Assembly: GCA_965223035.1 (NCBI GenBank)
Contig: OZ244980.1
Span: 5,984,602 to 6,048,601 of the forward strand
Reading direction: 5' to 3'
From: CAMDPA01 sp965223035
Lineage (GTDB): Bacteria > Pseudomonadota > Alphaproteobacteria > Rhizobiales > Hyphomicrobiaceae
Length of the DNA: 64,000 nucleotides
In this document: positions 62,909-64,000 of the stretch, one piece after another
Numbering within the stretch: position 1 is the first letter of the stretch
How the letters are laid out: every line of letters starts with the position of its first letter
Notes under the pieces: model-generated
The model's database searches: none
What the model saw: only the letters and a program-made list of their open reading frames with translations
Told to the model about the DNA's origin: nothing
Made by a program: the position numbers and the translations under genes

Positions 62909-64000
62909 ATGGACATCATCGACCGGCGCTTGAATCCGAAGGCCAAGAGTCTGGGAAATCGTCAAAGGTTTCTCCGTCGGGCAAAGGCTGAGATTCGTGA
63001 ATCCGTTCGCGATGCCATCAAGCGGCGCAAGGTCTCGGACATCGATGCCGGCGAGCAGGTCAAGATTCGCTCCAAGAGCTTGAAAGAACCCTCATTCGGG
63101 CTCGGTCACAGGACCGGTAAGCGCGACCACGTGCTGCCCGGCAACAAAGAGTTTTCCGTTGGCGATGTGATTCGTAAGCCGGAAGGCGGGGGCGGCAAAT
63201 CCGGGAGCAAGGGCAGCCCGGACGGCGAGGGCGAGGACGATTTCGTGTTCCAACTGACGCGGGAGGAGTTCCTCGACCTGTTCTTTGAGGACCTCAAGCT
63301 GCCGAACTTGGTGAAGGCGAAACTCAAGCGGATGACGACGCCGGAACGGGTGCGGGCGGGCCTCACCAGCGATGGGTCCCCGTCCAGGCTGAACAAGCTG
63401 CGCACCATGCGCAACTCGTTGGCGCGGCGCATTGCCTTGCGTCGGCCAAGGTCGATGGAGATCAACGAGCTGGAGCAGCTGATCGCTACGTTGGAGGCGG
63501 CGCAGCCACGCGATGAGGAGCAGATCGCCAAACTCAAGGCGCAGTTGGCGCGACTGAACCTGATGCGAAAGGTGATCGCCTATATCGATCCCATCGACTT
63601 GCAATACAATCGATACGACCGGATCTCGAAGCCGAAGACCCAGGCAGTGATGTTTTGTCTGATGGATGTGTCGGCATCGATGACGGAAAGCCTCAAGGAC
63701 CTGGCGAAGCGCTTCTTTATGTTGCTGCACTTGTTCCTGTCGCGGCACTACAACGAGGTCGATGTGGTGTTCATTCGGCACACGACCGAAGCGCGGGAGG
63801 TCGATGAGGAAAGTTTTTTCCGCGATACCGAAACCGGCGGTACGGTGATTTCGACCGCATTGGAGGAGATGAAGCGGATCGTCAGCGAGCGCTATCCCGT
63901 CGACGATTGGAACATCTATGCTGCGCAGGCGTCGGATGGTCATAACTTCGACGATGACATGGACGACTGCCTCAACATTCTGAACAACGAATTGCTGCCG
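62909..64000 (+). CDS. yeaH: YeaH/YhbH family (DUF444) protein, cut by window end
   Basis: The first 364 codons of a DUF444 protein are visible. It starts MDIIDRRLNPKAKSLGNRQR, has a Gly/Lys-rich low-complexity stretch near residues 95-110, a coiled stretch (NELEQLIATLEAAQPRDEEQ) and a VWA-like domain beginning FCLMDVSASM near residue 252. The family is always found with prkA and often with a SpoVR-like gene. The final part of about 60 aa is outside the window. The start lies 177 bp after prkA. Confidence 0.93.
   Translation, partial: MDIIDRRLNPKAKSLGNRQRFLRRAKAEIRESVRDAIKRRKVSDIDAGEQVKIRSKSLKEPSFGLGHRTGKRDHVLPGNKEFSVGDVIRKPEGGGGKSGSKGSPDGEGEDDFVFQLTREEFLDLFFEDLKLPNLVKAKLKRMTTPERVRAGLTSDGSPSRLNKLRTMRNSLARRIALRRPRSMEINELEQLIATLEAAQPRDEEQIAKLKAQLARLNLMRKVIAYIDPIDLQYNRYDRISKPKTQAVMFCLMDVSASMTESLKDLAKRFFMLLHLFLSRHYNEVDVVFIRHTTEAREVDEESFFRDTETGGTVISTALEEMKRIVSERYPVDDWNIYAAQASDGHNFDDDMDDCLNILNNELLP

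Overview
The window (high GC, one circa 64 kb segment) looks like a chromosomal piece of an alphaproteobacterium. The main evidence is the replication-origin-proximal block mnmE-mnmG-rsmG-parA-parB with three parS-like sites, a complete Caulobacter/rhizobial-type tad/cpa pilus locus, and molybdenum hydroxylase clusters of the cox type. I cannot name the genus from sequence alone.

Layout. 1-6.7 kb: tRNA modification (mnmE, mnmG), 16S rRNA methylation (rsmG) and chromosome partitioning (parA, parB, parS). 7.0-7.8 kb: a fumarylacetoacetate-hydrolase-family enzyme. 8.1-20.5 kb: the tad pilus locus, with flp, cpaA-F, tadB, tadC and a REC-HPt protein on the minus strand and a CpaC-N-like protein plus two TadE-like minor pilins on the plus strand. 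20.7-24.8 kb: a TetR regulator, a YdjM-like membrane protein, a small exported protein, repeats and a decayed DUF1080 gene. 25.2-38.3 kb: a plus-strand accessory cluster with a Rieske oxygenase, a three-subunit molybdenum hydroxylase (order M-S-L), a complete branched-chain-amino-acid-type ABC importer, an unassigned 4Fe-4S protein and an acyl-CoA ligase carrying an extra N-terminal helix-turn-helix-like region. Together these suggest uptake, hydroxylation and CoA activation of an aromatic or related carboxylic acid. 39.1-44.9 kb: tRNA-Tyr, rlmB, two tiny Arg/Tyr-rich exported proteins, a DUF427 protein, glutathione-dependent formaldehyde dehydrogenase and coxG. 45.0-52 kb: a large ATPase regulator with a decayed cyclase domain, an MBL-fold hydrolase, an XdhC-family protein and an M20 amidohydrolase homologue lacking key residues. 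52.2-60.1 kb: a form II coxS-L-M-D-E cluster plus a MoeA-like/MobA-like fusion for its cofactor. 60.8-64 kb: prkA and the start of a yeaH/DUF444 gene, cut by the window end.

The most striking non-gene feature is an interspersed palindromic repeat family (about 10 copies here, called family A below). Full copies are circa 150 bp, made of two linked inverted repeats bounded by CTAG. In three places the TAG stop codon of the upstream gene lies inside the CTAG at the repeat edge, and in a fourth the repeat encodes the C-terminal tail of a response regulator. A second, looser family (B) often lies next to A copies. All functional assignments rest on motif and family recognition by eye; no database search was run.
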